Shown: positions 22,013-33,293 of the stretch, piece by piece | How positions within the stretch are numbered: the first letter of the stretch is position 1 | How the letters are laid out: every line of letters starts with the position of its first letter | Source of the DNA: Fonsecaea monophora | Taxonomy: Eukaryota > Ascomycota > Eurotiomycetes > Chaetothyriales > Herpotrichiellaceae | Direction of reading: 5' to 3' | Length of the DNA: 64,000 bases | NCBI RefSeq assembly: GCF_001642475.1 | Contig: NW_019173972.1 | Coordinates: 124,001 to 188,000 of the forward strand | The notes under the pieces: generated by a model | What the model saw: only the letters and a program-made list of their open reading frames with translations | Told to the model about the DNA's origin: nothing | Database searches by the model: none | Translations under genes and position numbers: made by a program

Positions 22013-24678
22013 TCAACCCGTCTCTGGCTGTGTGTCTTCCTCGGCTTCGGCTTCTTCTTCCAGCTCTCGTTCCAGCTCGCGTGCTAGTTCATCGTCGGAA
22101 TCTTCTTCTTCCTCTTCTTCACGTTGCTGTGCCTCTTCGACCTCTCGTTGTTCCCGACTGATTTGTTCCGCAGATGTAACTTCTGGGTCGACTTCGCTAT
22201 CGACATTAGCGACCCTCCTAAGAGCGCTTCCCATACCGTTCTTCTTGGCTGGTGATGATGCGTCCATCTCGCTGGCCGACGGTTCGATAGCTCCATCTTC
22301 ACCTCTTCTTCTCTTGGCTCCGCGTCGCTCCCGGAAGCTCAAGGAGGAGCTGACTGAATCCGTATCACTCTCGCTCTCGGCGTCGCTACCCATGAACTCT
22401 TTCAGCTCTGCTTCGATGTCCGCCCACTCGTCTTGATTGATGGTAATCGGACTGCCATCATCAACAAAGTCCTCGAATGTTTCAGCAGAAGCGTTCTCAT
22501 CTCTAATGGTATCCAACTTCAGCCTCTTACGTGCGGGTTGGTCATCTTCGGTATCCAATCCAGTCGTCTCGCCTTCAGATGAACTGAGAAGGAGGTCGTT
22601 GGGAGGAGCGCCTGACTTTTCGAAGTTATCGCCGAGCTCACTGGACGTCTCTTGCTTCTGCCTCCCAACGCCTTCGAGTAGGTATGGTCTCTCGTCCAAC
22701 CTGCGCCATCGTTGCATGGATTCAATCAGCCAAGCCGTACTCACGACCTTGATTCCGCGTTTCACCGCTTGTTTGACCTTTGCAGTACCAGGCCGCGCCG
22801 CAATGACATGGGTGACGTCTCTAGTGACCTTGTCCGTGATAGTCGCGCCAAAGGTCTTGGCCCAAGTACTGATATCGGCATTTTGAATGTCGGTGCCCAA
22901 CGGCAACACGCCACTAAACACAATCCTGACTCCCGATAAAACCCTCAGCTTCATGGCGGGCATGACCCTCTTGATATCAGGCACAAACATCAAATCCACA
23001 GACTGCCTGTCGCCCTCTTCTTGAGAAGGCAACGGCGCCTTACGTTTGCCGGTCAATTCAGCAACCCGACCGCCCTTGCCGCCCATCCGCTTTCGGTCGT
23101 ACTCAGCGAAGAACGCGTTATGCACAGCCGTCAGCGTCGCTTCGAGGTGAATCAGCTCTTCATCATCGTTCTTCAAGATGCTGTGGCGTGCTTTGTGTTT
23201 TGCTGAAACCGCAGAGTTTGAATCAGAGGAATCAGAAGAGTCGCTCGAGTCAGATTCCGTGGATTGTGACGCGACCACCTCGCCATTATTAGCAGCCGCT
23301 TCAGCTTCATCTTTCTCGTCTTGCTGGAGTTGCATCTTGAGAAGAGGTTTGCCTTCTAATTGTAGCGCAATAATTTCCTCTTGGCCTTTCGTCTGCAGCT
23401 CTCGTACTGCTGGGTCGTCCCCGCCACTCATGGCCATGAGTTGCTCGAGGGCTGAGGTGCCATTTTGTATGGTCGATGTCCCGTCCTCGGCAAGGCCATT
23501 AGATTCCTGTTCACCATTCTCCCCATTTTCAATGCTTTTTTCTGTGAGCTCGCTAGGCTCCGGGATGGGTGTGGTTTGGATTTCCTGTTTTTTGGGTAAG
23601 AAACTTGAGTTGATGTCACCAATGCCAACAAAAAAATCAAAGGGAGTGACACGGATCAAGTTGGCACTCCATTTCCAAACATCACCGCGGTCGTCAATGA
23701 TGACCACCATTTTGGTATCCACGGGGAACAGCCTCTCCAAGTTCTTGGCGATCATACTTCCACTTTCATCGCGGCTGAGGATGCGATCGCCAAAATACTT
23801 GCGATCCGGATCCACGATATTGGCAATCTGCTGGGCATACTGGCGTGTTCCCATGGTGTAGATGTGAAGTTCGTAGAGTTGTGAGATATGATCCAGGAAT
23901 TCCGCCAACCCAGGTCGCAGCTTGATGTAATACCAACAACCTCTCATACCGGGACCATCGTCGATCAGTTGAAAAGCGCGGACGTCTTTAACGGCTTCGT
24001 AATTTGGGTTGTCCTTGTCCTTTTGCCATTCCGCTATCGTGGGGTCTACGGCGGCATGAATGATTGTTTGGTCGAGGTCGACCACCAAGGAGAGTTTGCG
24101 CGATGAGAGTAGACGACGCTTTGCTTCTTCGTCTATCCGGCTTGCTTCTTCCTTACTGATGGTGAGATGAGGTGTATCATGAGCCATGCGAATAGGAGCG
24201 CGGTCTGCATCGGTGGTGTCGCTTCCTGCTTGTACACTTGACCATCATTAGCACATTCGTGTTTCGGCTCAACGACGGTGGGGGACTTACGTTGTCATAT
24301 CTTTTCCACAGTTGGTGCACATACCAAGGAACTGCACTGTGTGCGGACACTCCTCTTCGACTTCGCATATGTCGACACTGCGTAACAGTAAGCAAGCGGA
24401 CCAAGTATGTCTTCCGGGCGCACTCACGGATGAGTTAAGACGTCCCCTTCCCACACCCTCCATGCCGTGATTGTACCTTCGAGAGTGCTAGGGAAGTGGG
24501 TCACAAACTTCCGGTTCACCTCTTTTTCTTCCTCATCATAACGGCTGCCTTCTTTTACTTTGGTGGTGTAGGAATAGAGAAATAGGTCATCGTTGAGGGC
24601 GACGGTCTCGCCTACCCGCTTCTCGACTTTTGTGATTGTGAGGGGGTAGTGAAGACTCTTTGGTAGTCGTAATAGCAT
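22013..24678 (-). CDS. fcp1: RNA polymerase II CTD phosphatase Fcp1
   Basis: Three exons (24678-24428, 24377-24291, 24236-22013) encode 853 residues. Fcp1 dephosphorylates the heptad tail of RNA polymerase II to recycle the enzyme. The N-terminal biotinyl/lipoyl-like fold ends WRVWEGDVLTHP. Exon 2 supplies a Cys-rich element, CEVEEECPHTVQF..MCTNCGKDM. The FCP homology domain has the catalytic signature DLDQT at residues 166-170, YELHIYTMGTRQYA, SRDESG and the IIDDRGDVW end. A BRCT domain at about 540-640 has FGATITDKVTRDVTHVIA and AWLIESMQRW. The acidic C-terminal tail fits the TFIIF-binding region. The second intron uses the acceptor AAG at 24237-24239; later AG sites would break the frame. 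Domain order and length match the family. Part of a minus-strand run with pep4 upstream. Confidence 0.95.
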
Positions 24679-25706
24679 CCCGAGCGCGATACAATCGATT
24701 GTGACATTGATCGGAGCATGTAGATGACTTTGTTGTCAAGATCGAGAGGCGAATAAGCGAGGCCTGTGGGGACCTTCTTTGAAAACTGCAGCGATCGTGG
24801 GAGTGGCTCGAAGTGAAGAGGGTTTTGTTTTGACGGTTACGTAGGATGTAGGCTGGTGACAATATTCGGAGGACAGTGAATATACGAGTATAGGCACCCT
24901 TGCAGCGACAAAGGGTAAAATATGCAGAGGTGTAGGCACGGACTCTGTTGGTTGCGTAGTGGGAACCTGTGCGCAGGTGAATACCTGAAGGTGCCAATGC
25001 GAAGAAGCACACACAGGATGTGGTGCAAGTGGCCCAAGAACGGCAAAGTCTCGATCTTCGCGCGAATTGGAGGTTTGGAGATGGAGAAATGAGAATGGGG
25101 GGCTGTATCTAAGCAGTTTCTGGTGCTGGATGTTGCGAGGGATCAATGGATGGGTTCGACAAGCTCCAACAACAGCTCGATGGCGGCTTCGTTTACTGTA
25201 ACCAACGGGCAGGGAATTCCACTGTCCGGGCCGGAAAGCTGTCTTTTATAACACGCACTCCACGCTAGCTACTGCCAATCAGCCCTCAGCAATGCGAGAA
25301 GCCGCTCGGCTTGAGCCCCGCTATATGCCGTCAGGGGACAAAGCCCAGAAAAGATGATCATCCGATGGTCACGAGCCCTCCACTCTCCAAAGCTCCGAGT
25401 ACATCACCAGATGTTAAAGGGTTCACGGATCTTGAGAAATCCATTGACTACTTGTGCTTGTGCTTGTGCTTTGTATGGGTTGGGTATATGAGACCTGTTT
25501 TGATAAAAGCGCCACTACCTACATGTTAGAGGCATGGCTGGACGACTGGTGCTTGATGTACACAATTAACTTGTTCGGTGTGAGAAGACAAAACCGTGCA
25601 TCCCCATCCCACTGTCGCGTAGATACCAAGGGTATTTCTCTAGTCCACTTCCCTCAAAGTTCCAGCGGCATTTTGGCATACTTTCCCGTTCTCAAAAAGA
25701 AGACCT
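24679..25706. other. fcp1 promoter and pep4 3' flank
   Basis: Minus-strand frames at 24587-25146 are Ser/His/Leu-rich leader-like sequence without domain features. The region should contain the fcp1 promoter and 5' UTR and the pep4 3' UTR. No separate gene is supported. Confidence 0.35.
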
Positions 25707-27072
<1,366 letters not shown>

Positions 27073-27096
27073 CGTCACAACTACCAATTGCTAATA

Positions 27097-27120
27097 AAGG
27101 AAAGGAAGGAAGGAAGGAAG
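27097..27120. repeat. (AAGG)n microsatellite in the pep4 leader
   Basis: About five AAGG units lie 25-48 bp upstream of the pep4 start. On the coding (minus) strand they form a CCTT pyrimidine tract, a common feature of fungal leaders. Confidence 0.8.
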
Positions 27121-27495
27121 ACAATGGATGGATGATGGGTACAGCGATGATAAGGAAGAGAGTAGGAAAGCAAGTGGTTCGGTTGGGATGGGGATGGCTG
27201 GTCCCGTGAGTCGAAAGCTGTCAGACTCCAAGAGTCCCTGTGGTGCCTGTGAATGGGCCATGATGACGCTCACTGCGCCCCCCATTTCACCAGGCACCAG
27301 GGAAACTTGCGACCCCAGCTAAAACATGCTCCACTCATTGTTGCTCCGCGACAGCCGTCCAGTCACATGGGCAGGTGCAAACACGGCAAACAACGCAAAA
27401 CTGTACGGAGCGAGGACTATTGTAAGAAACGCCTCGGTTTGCATGTTATTGACAGATATGTATGTATACTCGCGGCCCTGACTTCGCCCTGAACA

Positions 27496-28668
27496 TCAGG
27501 CCTCACTCTCATCATCGGTGCTCGAGTCGCTCTGGCTACTGCTATCTGCATCGCTGCCACTGCTGGAAGTCTCATCTTCATGCTCAACCCCATTTGATAC
27601 GCCGGTCGTCTTGTCCCTCTTTCCCCCACTGACAAGATCGCTGTCGCTGTCGGTATCACTAGAGCTCGAGCTCGAGCTAGAACTCGAGTCAGATTCGGAG
27701 TCGGAGCTAGAGCTGGAGCTAGCATAGTTGACAACCGTGGTCCTGTTCTTCCTCTTCTTCACCTTTTGTTCAGTCTTGTTGGTGAAGACTAAGGCGTTAG
27801 TGTCGAGGCCGAGCGCCCATAGCAACATCATTGGACGTGGCTGGTTCTGAATCCAGGATTCGTATGTCGGATTTGTGGCGACATCCCCGGTAGCAGCAGC
27901 AATCGACGACGCCGAGCTTGCCAAATCGTCCTTGAACCGGTGAAGATACCCTGCATCCACTTCTTCACCTGCAATGCCGCCTTTCTTATCGTTACCGCTT
28001 CGAGTATCTTTCCCCTTCTCCAATAACGACATACACTGTGCTTTCAATCTGTCGCGAGCCCCGGCACCCTGTAATCCATAGATATATCTCGCGAGAGCAA
28101 GATTGTATTCTCGGGGAATATCATCTTCCGAGAAGATGTGTTTCAGTATCCACGTCTCTCGGTTCTTGTTGAACTTCCATTTCGATCTTGCCGTGTGATA
28201 TTGATTGAGGTATTCCAGCGCAGTATTGGACTTAGGTTCAAGTGGCTGAACAGTTTTTGATGAAGCTTTTTTCGACTTCTTCGCCTTTACTGAAGTTTTT
28301 TGTGCCTTGGAGTCATCCGGGAGAGGTGATTGGGTTCTTATCGATGAAGAAGCTTTGGCGTCGGCAGAAAATGACACCCGTTTCTTTACTTTCCTGTCTG
28401 GTTGCTCCTCTCTGGCTTTGACAGACTCAGAGTGTGGTGGATCCGAATTGTTGGCTGACGACTCGACGGCGTCTTTAGATTTTGAAATGGTCTTTTGCTT
28501 CTTCCTCGGAGGTTCTAATGAAGACCTTTCATCACTCTTCAATGAGCGCTGACCATCTTGGTGAGCTGGTGGAACGACACCGTTGCTAGTCGGGGCACCC
28601 GAATCCTCATTTGCATATTTCAGTTTCAGTCCGAGTCTCTTCCAAGCTGGAATTCCAGGCCGAGACAT
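27496..28668 (-). CDS. WKF-domain protein, probably nucleolar
   Basis: Single exon of 390 residues. The N-terminus MSRPGIPAWKRLGLKLK is followed by Lys/Ser-rich stretches (PPRKKQKT, KAKKSKKASSK) that look like nuclear or nucleolar signals. The WKF domain spans about residues 150-215. It begins ALEYLNQYHTARSKWKFNKNR, then ETWILKHIFSEDDIP and YIYGLQGAGARDRL. This domain defines the C7orf50-like family, linked to ribosome biogenesis and RNA binding in other eukaryotes. The last 80 residues are almost pure Ser/Asp/Glu (a DSESDSSSSSSSSSSDTDSD-type tail), a probable casein-kinase-2 target. Its start is 440 bp from the divergent scl1 start. Domain identity is firm; cellular role is inferred. Confidence 0.85.
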   Translation of the reverse strand: MSRPGIPAWKRLGLKLKYANEDSGAPTSNGVVPPAHQDGQRSLKSDERSSLEPPRKKQKTISKSKDAVESSANNSDPPHSESVKAREEQPDRKVKKRVSFSADAKASSSIRTQSPLPDDSKAQKTSVKAKKSKKASSKTVQPLEPKSNTALEYLNQYHTARSKWKFNKNRETWILKHIFSEDDIPREYNLALARYIYGLQGAGARDRLKAQCMSLLEKGKDTRSGNDKKGGIAGEEVDAGYLHRFKDDLASSASSIAAATGDVATNPTYESWIQNQPRPMMLLWALGLDTNALVFTNKTEQKVKKRKNRTTVVNYASSSSSSDSESDSSSSSSSSSSDTDSDSDLVSGGKRDKTTGVSNGVEHEDETSSSGSDADSSSQSDSSTDDESEA

Positions 28669-29107
28669 GATACTTCGTTGAGGAGAGGCAGTCAGAGCCT
28701 GTCCGAAGTTTATTCAGCCGGAATGTTCATCAGTGCCCTGATTCAGGCCATGTAGAGTGGGCGTCGACTTGCCTGTGGAAGCTGAAGGTTCACATTGGAG
28801 ACCCAATAAATGAATTTTATTGCGTGGAAGACTTTCTATCTGTGCCACAAGTGGCGGTGCAAAGTTTTTTGTGGGGGCGATTGTGGTGGCTAGTGAAAGG
28901 TCAGCTCGTAGTAGGCACCGCGACACTTGCGCGTTTGGAAACTCCTCTGGACAAGGCCTCAAGTTGCGAACATTATCTGTGGTCAAGAGTTCAACATAAG
29001 TCCTCACCACCTCGCTCCTTTCAATCGAGCTCCATTTCTTGGTCGACACTTTCAGCTGTGTTTTACTACATCATTGGTGAATCGTACCTCGGTCAAAGGA
29101 GGTCAAG
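28669..29107. promoter_or_regulatory. Bidirectional promoter, WKF gene and scl1
   Basis: The 439 bp separate two divergent start codons (28668 minus, 29108 plus), so both promoters must lie here or overlap the genes. Short open frames inside have no features. I could not assign a specific factor site. Confidence 0.55.
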
Positions 29108-30202
29108 ATGTCAGGTCTGTACACATTTGACGTGGTTCTTGTAGCTGCGTCGGACACACCGAGCTGACACTCTTGTCGACAGGCTCCGCGGGTTATGATC
29201 GACATATCACCATCTTCTCGGATCAAGGGCGATTATATCAAGTCGGTACGTTCCCGCACAGATCTGGACTATTGAGATCCGAATTGCGACGCATCTTCCC
29301 TGCAAGAAATAGACAAACTTCCGACATCCAATTCCCATTCGCACTAAATGAAATCAATTTCGATCATACTTACATTTACACTCAGAATATGCCTTCAAGG
29401 CAATCACTGCAGCCAATATCACATCAGTAGGAGTCAGGGGGAAGACATGCGCCGTTGTGCTATCACAAAAGAAGGTCCCGGTACGGAACAATCTTGTCAA
29501 GTTGCGAGTCTCAGTCTATTCTAGCTGCTTACTGCGAGCGCAGGACAAATTGATTGATCCCTCTTCGGTCTCCCATGTCTTCAAGATCTCCCCCTCAGTC
29601 GGATGCGTCATGACCGGCTCAATAGCTGATGCCCGAGCCTCAGTCGATCGAGCACGTGGTGAAGCTGCAGAATTCAGATACAGAAATGGATATGAAATGC
29701 CATGTGATGTGCTGGCAAAACGATTGGCAAACATCAACCAAGTCTATACTCAACGGGTGCGTTGCAATACACATGGAACGGCGGTTTAACGGGCCCTGCT
29801 GATTGTTTATTACAGGCATACATGAGACCATTGGGCGTAGCGACGACATTAGTCTCGGTCGACGATGAATATGGCCCCCAACTGTACAAATGTGACCCAG
29901 CAGGCTATTATGTCGGGTACAAAGCCACGGCGTCTGGACCCAAGCAACAGGAGGCACTCAACCATCTCGAGAAGAAGCTGAAGAACAAGGACTATGCTCC
30001 AGGCAGCTGGGAAGAAGTGGTTGAGCTAGGCATCAGCACTCTCAGCACCGTGTTGAGCGTTGACTTCAAGAAGGGCGAATTAGAGATTGGCATCGTCGGT
30101 GGGCCGAAGGCTGACGGGACCGAGGGCACGGATAATGAGTTTAGGACGTTAACAGAAGACGAAGTCGAGGAACGTCTCCAGGCTATTGCGGAGCGAGACT
30201 GA
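29108..30202 (+). CDS. scl1: 20S proteasome subunit alpha-1 (Scl1/PSMA6)
   Basis: Five exons (29108-29114, 29183-29245, 29386-29480, 29544-29756, 29816-30202) encode 254 residues. The subunit sits in the outer alpha ring of the 20S core. The first exon codes only M-S and one base of Gly. Joining exons 1-3 yields the alpha-type N-terminal signature [25 protein letters not shown], which is specific for the alpha-1/PSMA6 class. Further matches are [46 protein letters not shown] and [16 protein letters not shown]. The N-terminal Thr of beta subunits is absent, as expected. Intron 3 (63 bp) is a multiple of three without a stop, so its retention would insert 21 residues. Single ORFs miss the first exons. 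Assignment is secure. Confidence 0.95.
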
Positions 30203-32121
30203 GCAAGTCCCTTTTCTCTACCGAACCAGAGGGCAGAGTATAGGTCAAGATTGGGGACGGAGAAATGACGACGATGTCGGCAACCACGCTGGACAGGGAT
30301 CCGATGGGTTCAGCTTGTCCGCACAAAACATTAGACTATGGAGAGAATCTGGGGACTATTGGTCGGATCAGGTTCAGCGGTCTCTAGAGGCTGAGATGAG
30401 ATGATGCGTGTGGCACGTCATGTTGGCGTAGGGGACTTGTCGAGTCCTTTACTCCCAAAGAACGGTCAACGGAGCCATACTCGTGGAAGGGATCCACCAA
30501 GATTCGGCTCTGGTTGACTGCCACTAGAGTGTCAGGCGACTTTTCAGGTCTCTAGGTCAGCGAACTTTGTCCCAGCCTCATAGCCGCGTCTATGCGTTGG
30601 ACCTGAGATGGCAATTAACACTGCCCGTCTCAGAGAGTTGTGGCGTTTTTGTGGCTCTTAGGTGAGGCTGGAATAGAGGTGAGGAAATAATGGAAAAACC
30701 GTTAATCCAGGCAGCTGTGCTTTTGGCTTAGTTGACGTGTGTCGTGCATCGCTGTCTCGTGTTACCTGTTACCGGGATGATGGGTGACGGGTTGAGCGCA
30801 GGAAGGCCAGGTAACCGACTCAATCACCATAGAGTACCTCGTAGTGCCATTTCTCTCATTGTCTAGTGTGGGTGCCACTGTTAGAATCTTCTGCCCATTG
30901 CGCCAGAGAACGGTGCGCGAAAAAGGAACCCCTGCATGTGTTTCCAGAAGCGAGGTGTTGGCGGATGGATGAAAATAGAGAAGTGGACCAGTAGATGGAC
31001 GCAGATGGAGGCAGAAGAGTTTTCAGCTTGCAGCATGCAGCAACCGTTTGGCGACGCCATGTGCGTGCCCTAGGCGTGTTCCTGGCCGTAAGAGGGCAGC
31101 CTCTTTTCTCCCAGCACCGGCAAAGTGCAATGGGTGAGTGACCATGGGACGCCATCTCTGCTCAGCTGCCTGGATTGGGCCATGGTGGGGAAGCTTAACC
31201 GTTGACCTGAATGTCCAGGTTGAGTTTGGCGTGTCACCTAAAATCCAATCCCTAGTGGAGAAGTCCCCCTAGAGACTAGCCTAGCCAATACCCTGGAGCA
31301 TGATTGGTTGTGGCCGGGGGGATGCAAGCTCGCCTGTTTGCTAACCCGTCTACTCAATACCTACCACGATCAAGGGACGAGTACCGCTCCCTGCGCCCTC
31401 CTCTCTTCTCCCTCCCCCTCTCACTCCACTCACTCTCTCATACAAACATTTTTTGTCGAAGTGGAGACTGCGATTCCTCATTACCTACTCTAACTTATCC
31501 TGCACATGGTCATTTTCCACCTCGTCTGCGATTTCCATGTTGCTTGAAACCCAGGTCTCCATCCGGCCCCAGTCATCATCAATGATCCAGAACTCACTCG
31601 ACCCCCCGTGGCTTGCAAGCCGCCTGCTGATCAATACACGACACAAGTCACAGTCTACAGCAGAGCCTCGAATGATCCACCTCCAGAGCTGCATCATTCC
31701 GACATGCCCTGCGACTGAGGCAGTGTCCAATAGTCATTATGCATCAGTCCAAGCGTCGTAGTCACCGTTTACAGCCGGGTCGACCGTTTTGGTGCTTGTC
31801 TGTATTCTCCTCTACCTCATTGCACTTCCCCCAGTCTAGTGCTGCGAAACTTGCCTCCAGCTTCATCGTCGCTAACATCCTCTTCTGTTTGACTTCTCAT
31901 ACAGCTGGGAGATCTGCTCCATTTTCCCATGACGCTACGGCCCGGTCCCCTATTCTGATGACCGCTTCTATCCTCCTGACTGGTTGACTGTGGATGAAGC
32001 CACAAGATTGAGTCCACAAACCCTCCTCGACGGCCGTCTCTACCCTTTCGTGGCAGTGTCCTCTCCTTCTTACTCCCGAGCTGTAGATGACATCTGTGAA
32101 CAACCGTTGGATTTAAGAAGA
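30203..32121. other. Intergenic, C/T-rich before the next gene
   Basis: No supported gene. From about 31380 to 31960 the plus strand is rich in C and T, resembling a long fungal promoter or leader for the gene at 32122. Frames across 31304-31987 are short and featureless. Confidence 0.35.
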
Positions 32122-33293
32122 ATGCTTTCCTCGCCGCGACCAAAGTTGCTCTCTTCTCCTCAGGCTTCATCCATCCGACAACTTGACCAGAAGGCAGAGC
32201 CAACGGTCCGAGACCTCACTCTCCTTCCCGTGAAGATTCCTGACTTGACTGCGAAGCACCACAACAGTCCCGAAGAGAAGAGAATAGCTCTTGATCCTGC
32301 ACCCTCCATTAAGCCAGAGCCTATCAACCATCCAACTTCACTTGACTTGGCCAACTCATCTCTCGCCATGTCTGATGGACGTGCGTCTGACTGTAACTAC
32401 TCGCCTCACACATGCGAGAAGCGCCCTGACGCAGAGTCTTCCGGCTAACTGATACTACAGTGAATGAAGCTCGCGCCTTGCGCGTCATGGAGATCATGAA
32501 TGATTTCCGAACGTTGCAAATCCACATCAACTCGCTCATCACGCGCAGCGAGGCCAGTCCACCAGATCAAGAATCTTACTACCTCGACGGCTATGTGGTC
32601 CTCAGGCAGTGTGCCGCCGAGTCGCAAGCGGTTCTAGCTGGCCACTTTAACCCGGGCAACCTGGGTCTTCAGTCTGGCAACATCCCCGAGACCGAAGTAC
32701 AGAAGGCCTCTCTACAGCGGTGCGATAGGAATCTACATGGCGAGAGGGAGAAAGGATGCTAATGAATGGGCCAGAATCATTCTCGATGCGTCTACGAGAA
32801 GGTTTCAGGCTCACAAGATCTATCTGCGAGGGTCTGCCGCGACGCGATGGGTACAGCTGCGCACCCAATTGCTGCGTGGTGAAAAACCAGGTTCCAAACA
32901 CGCCAACGGGCTGCGAACGATTGACCAAAGACTTCGCCAGGTACGTACTGTTGTTGTATCTAAAAAGTTCCATGCGATCGGCGCATTTCCCCACACCTTA
33001 TCACTCGTTGTTCCCCTTGGCTTCGCTAGTGAAGCCATGTGGTTTGAAGGCACCAGAGGAGGAAATGATCAGCAACACACGATGTACACACGGGGGGCCG
33101 CAAATATTCCCACAGGAGAAAGACGTGAAAATAGGGGGCAAAGCTGATTTTCTCTATGATTTAGGAACTCAGCGAAATCACGGATGACCATGTTTACCGA
33201 GACCTTCGCAACGCTGACCAACGCAAGCGCTACTGGCTTGACGAAGACCCGGTACTGGAACGCATGCTGGGATGGATTCGGATGCAGAGGTGA
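32122..33293 (+). CDS. Unrecognised four-exon protein
   Basis: Proposed exons 32122-32380, 32461-32608, 32718-32940 and 33165-33293 give 252 residues. Introns 1 (GTGCGT..TACAG) and 3 (GTACGT..TTTAG, 224 bp) are clear. Intron 2 uses a weak GTGTGC donor at 32609; the acceptor at 32717 (CTCTACAG) was chosen by pyrimidine tract, with 32672 as an in-phase alternative. The first 85 residues are Pro/Ser/Lys-rich. The rest is helical, with motifs EARALRVMEIMNDFRTLQIHIN, GIYMARGRKDANEWARIILD, and a C-terminus DQRKRYWLDEDPVLERMLGW. I see no signal peptide, membrane span or known domain. The conserved look of the helical part, and splice sites that keep frame, argue for a real gene. No function is proposed. 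Confidence 0.55.

Noticed and set aside
22021..22436. Ser-rich plus-strand frame resembling a low-complexity protein.
   Set aside because: It is the reverse of the acidic Glu/Asp-rich tail of Fcp1; GAA/GAG read backward gives Ser-like codons.
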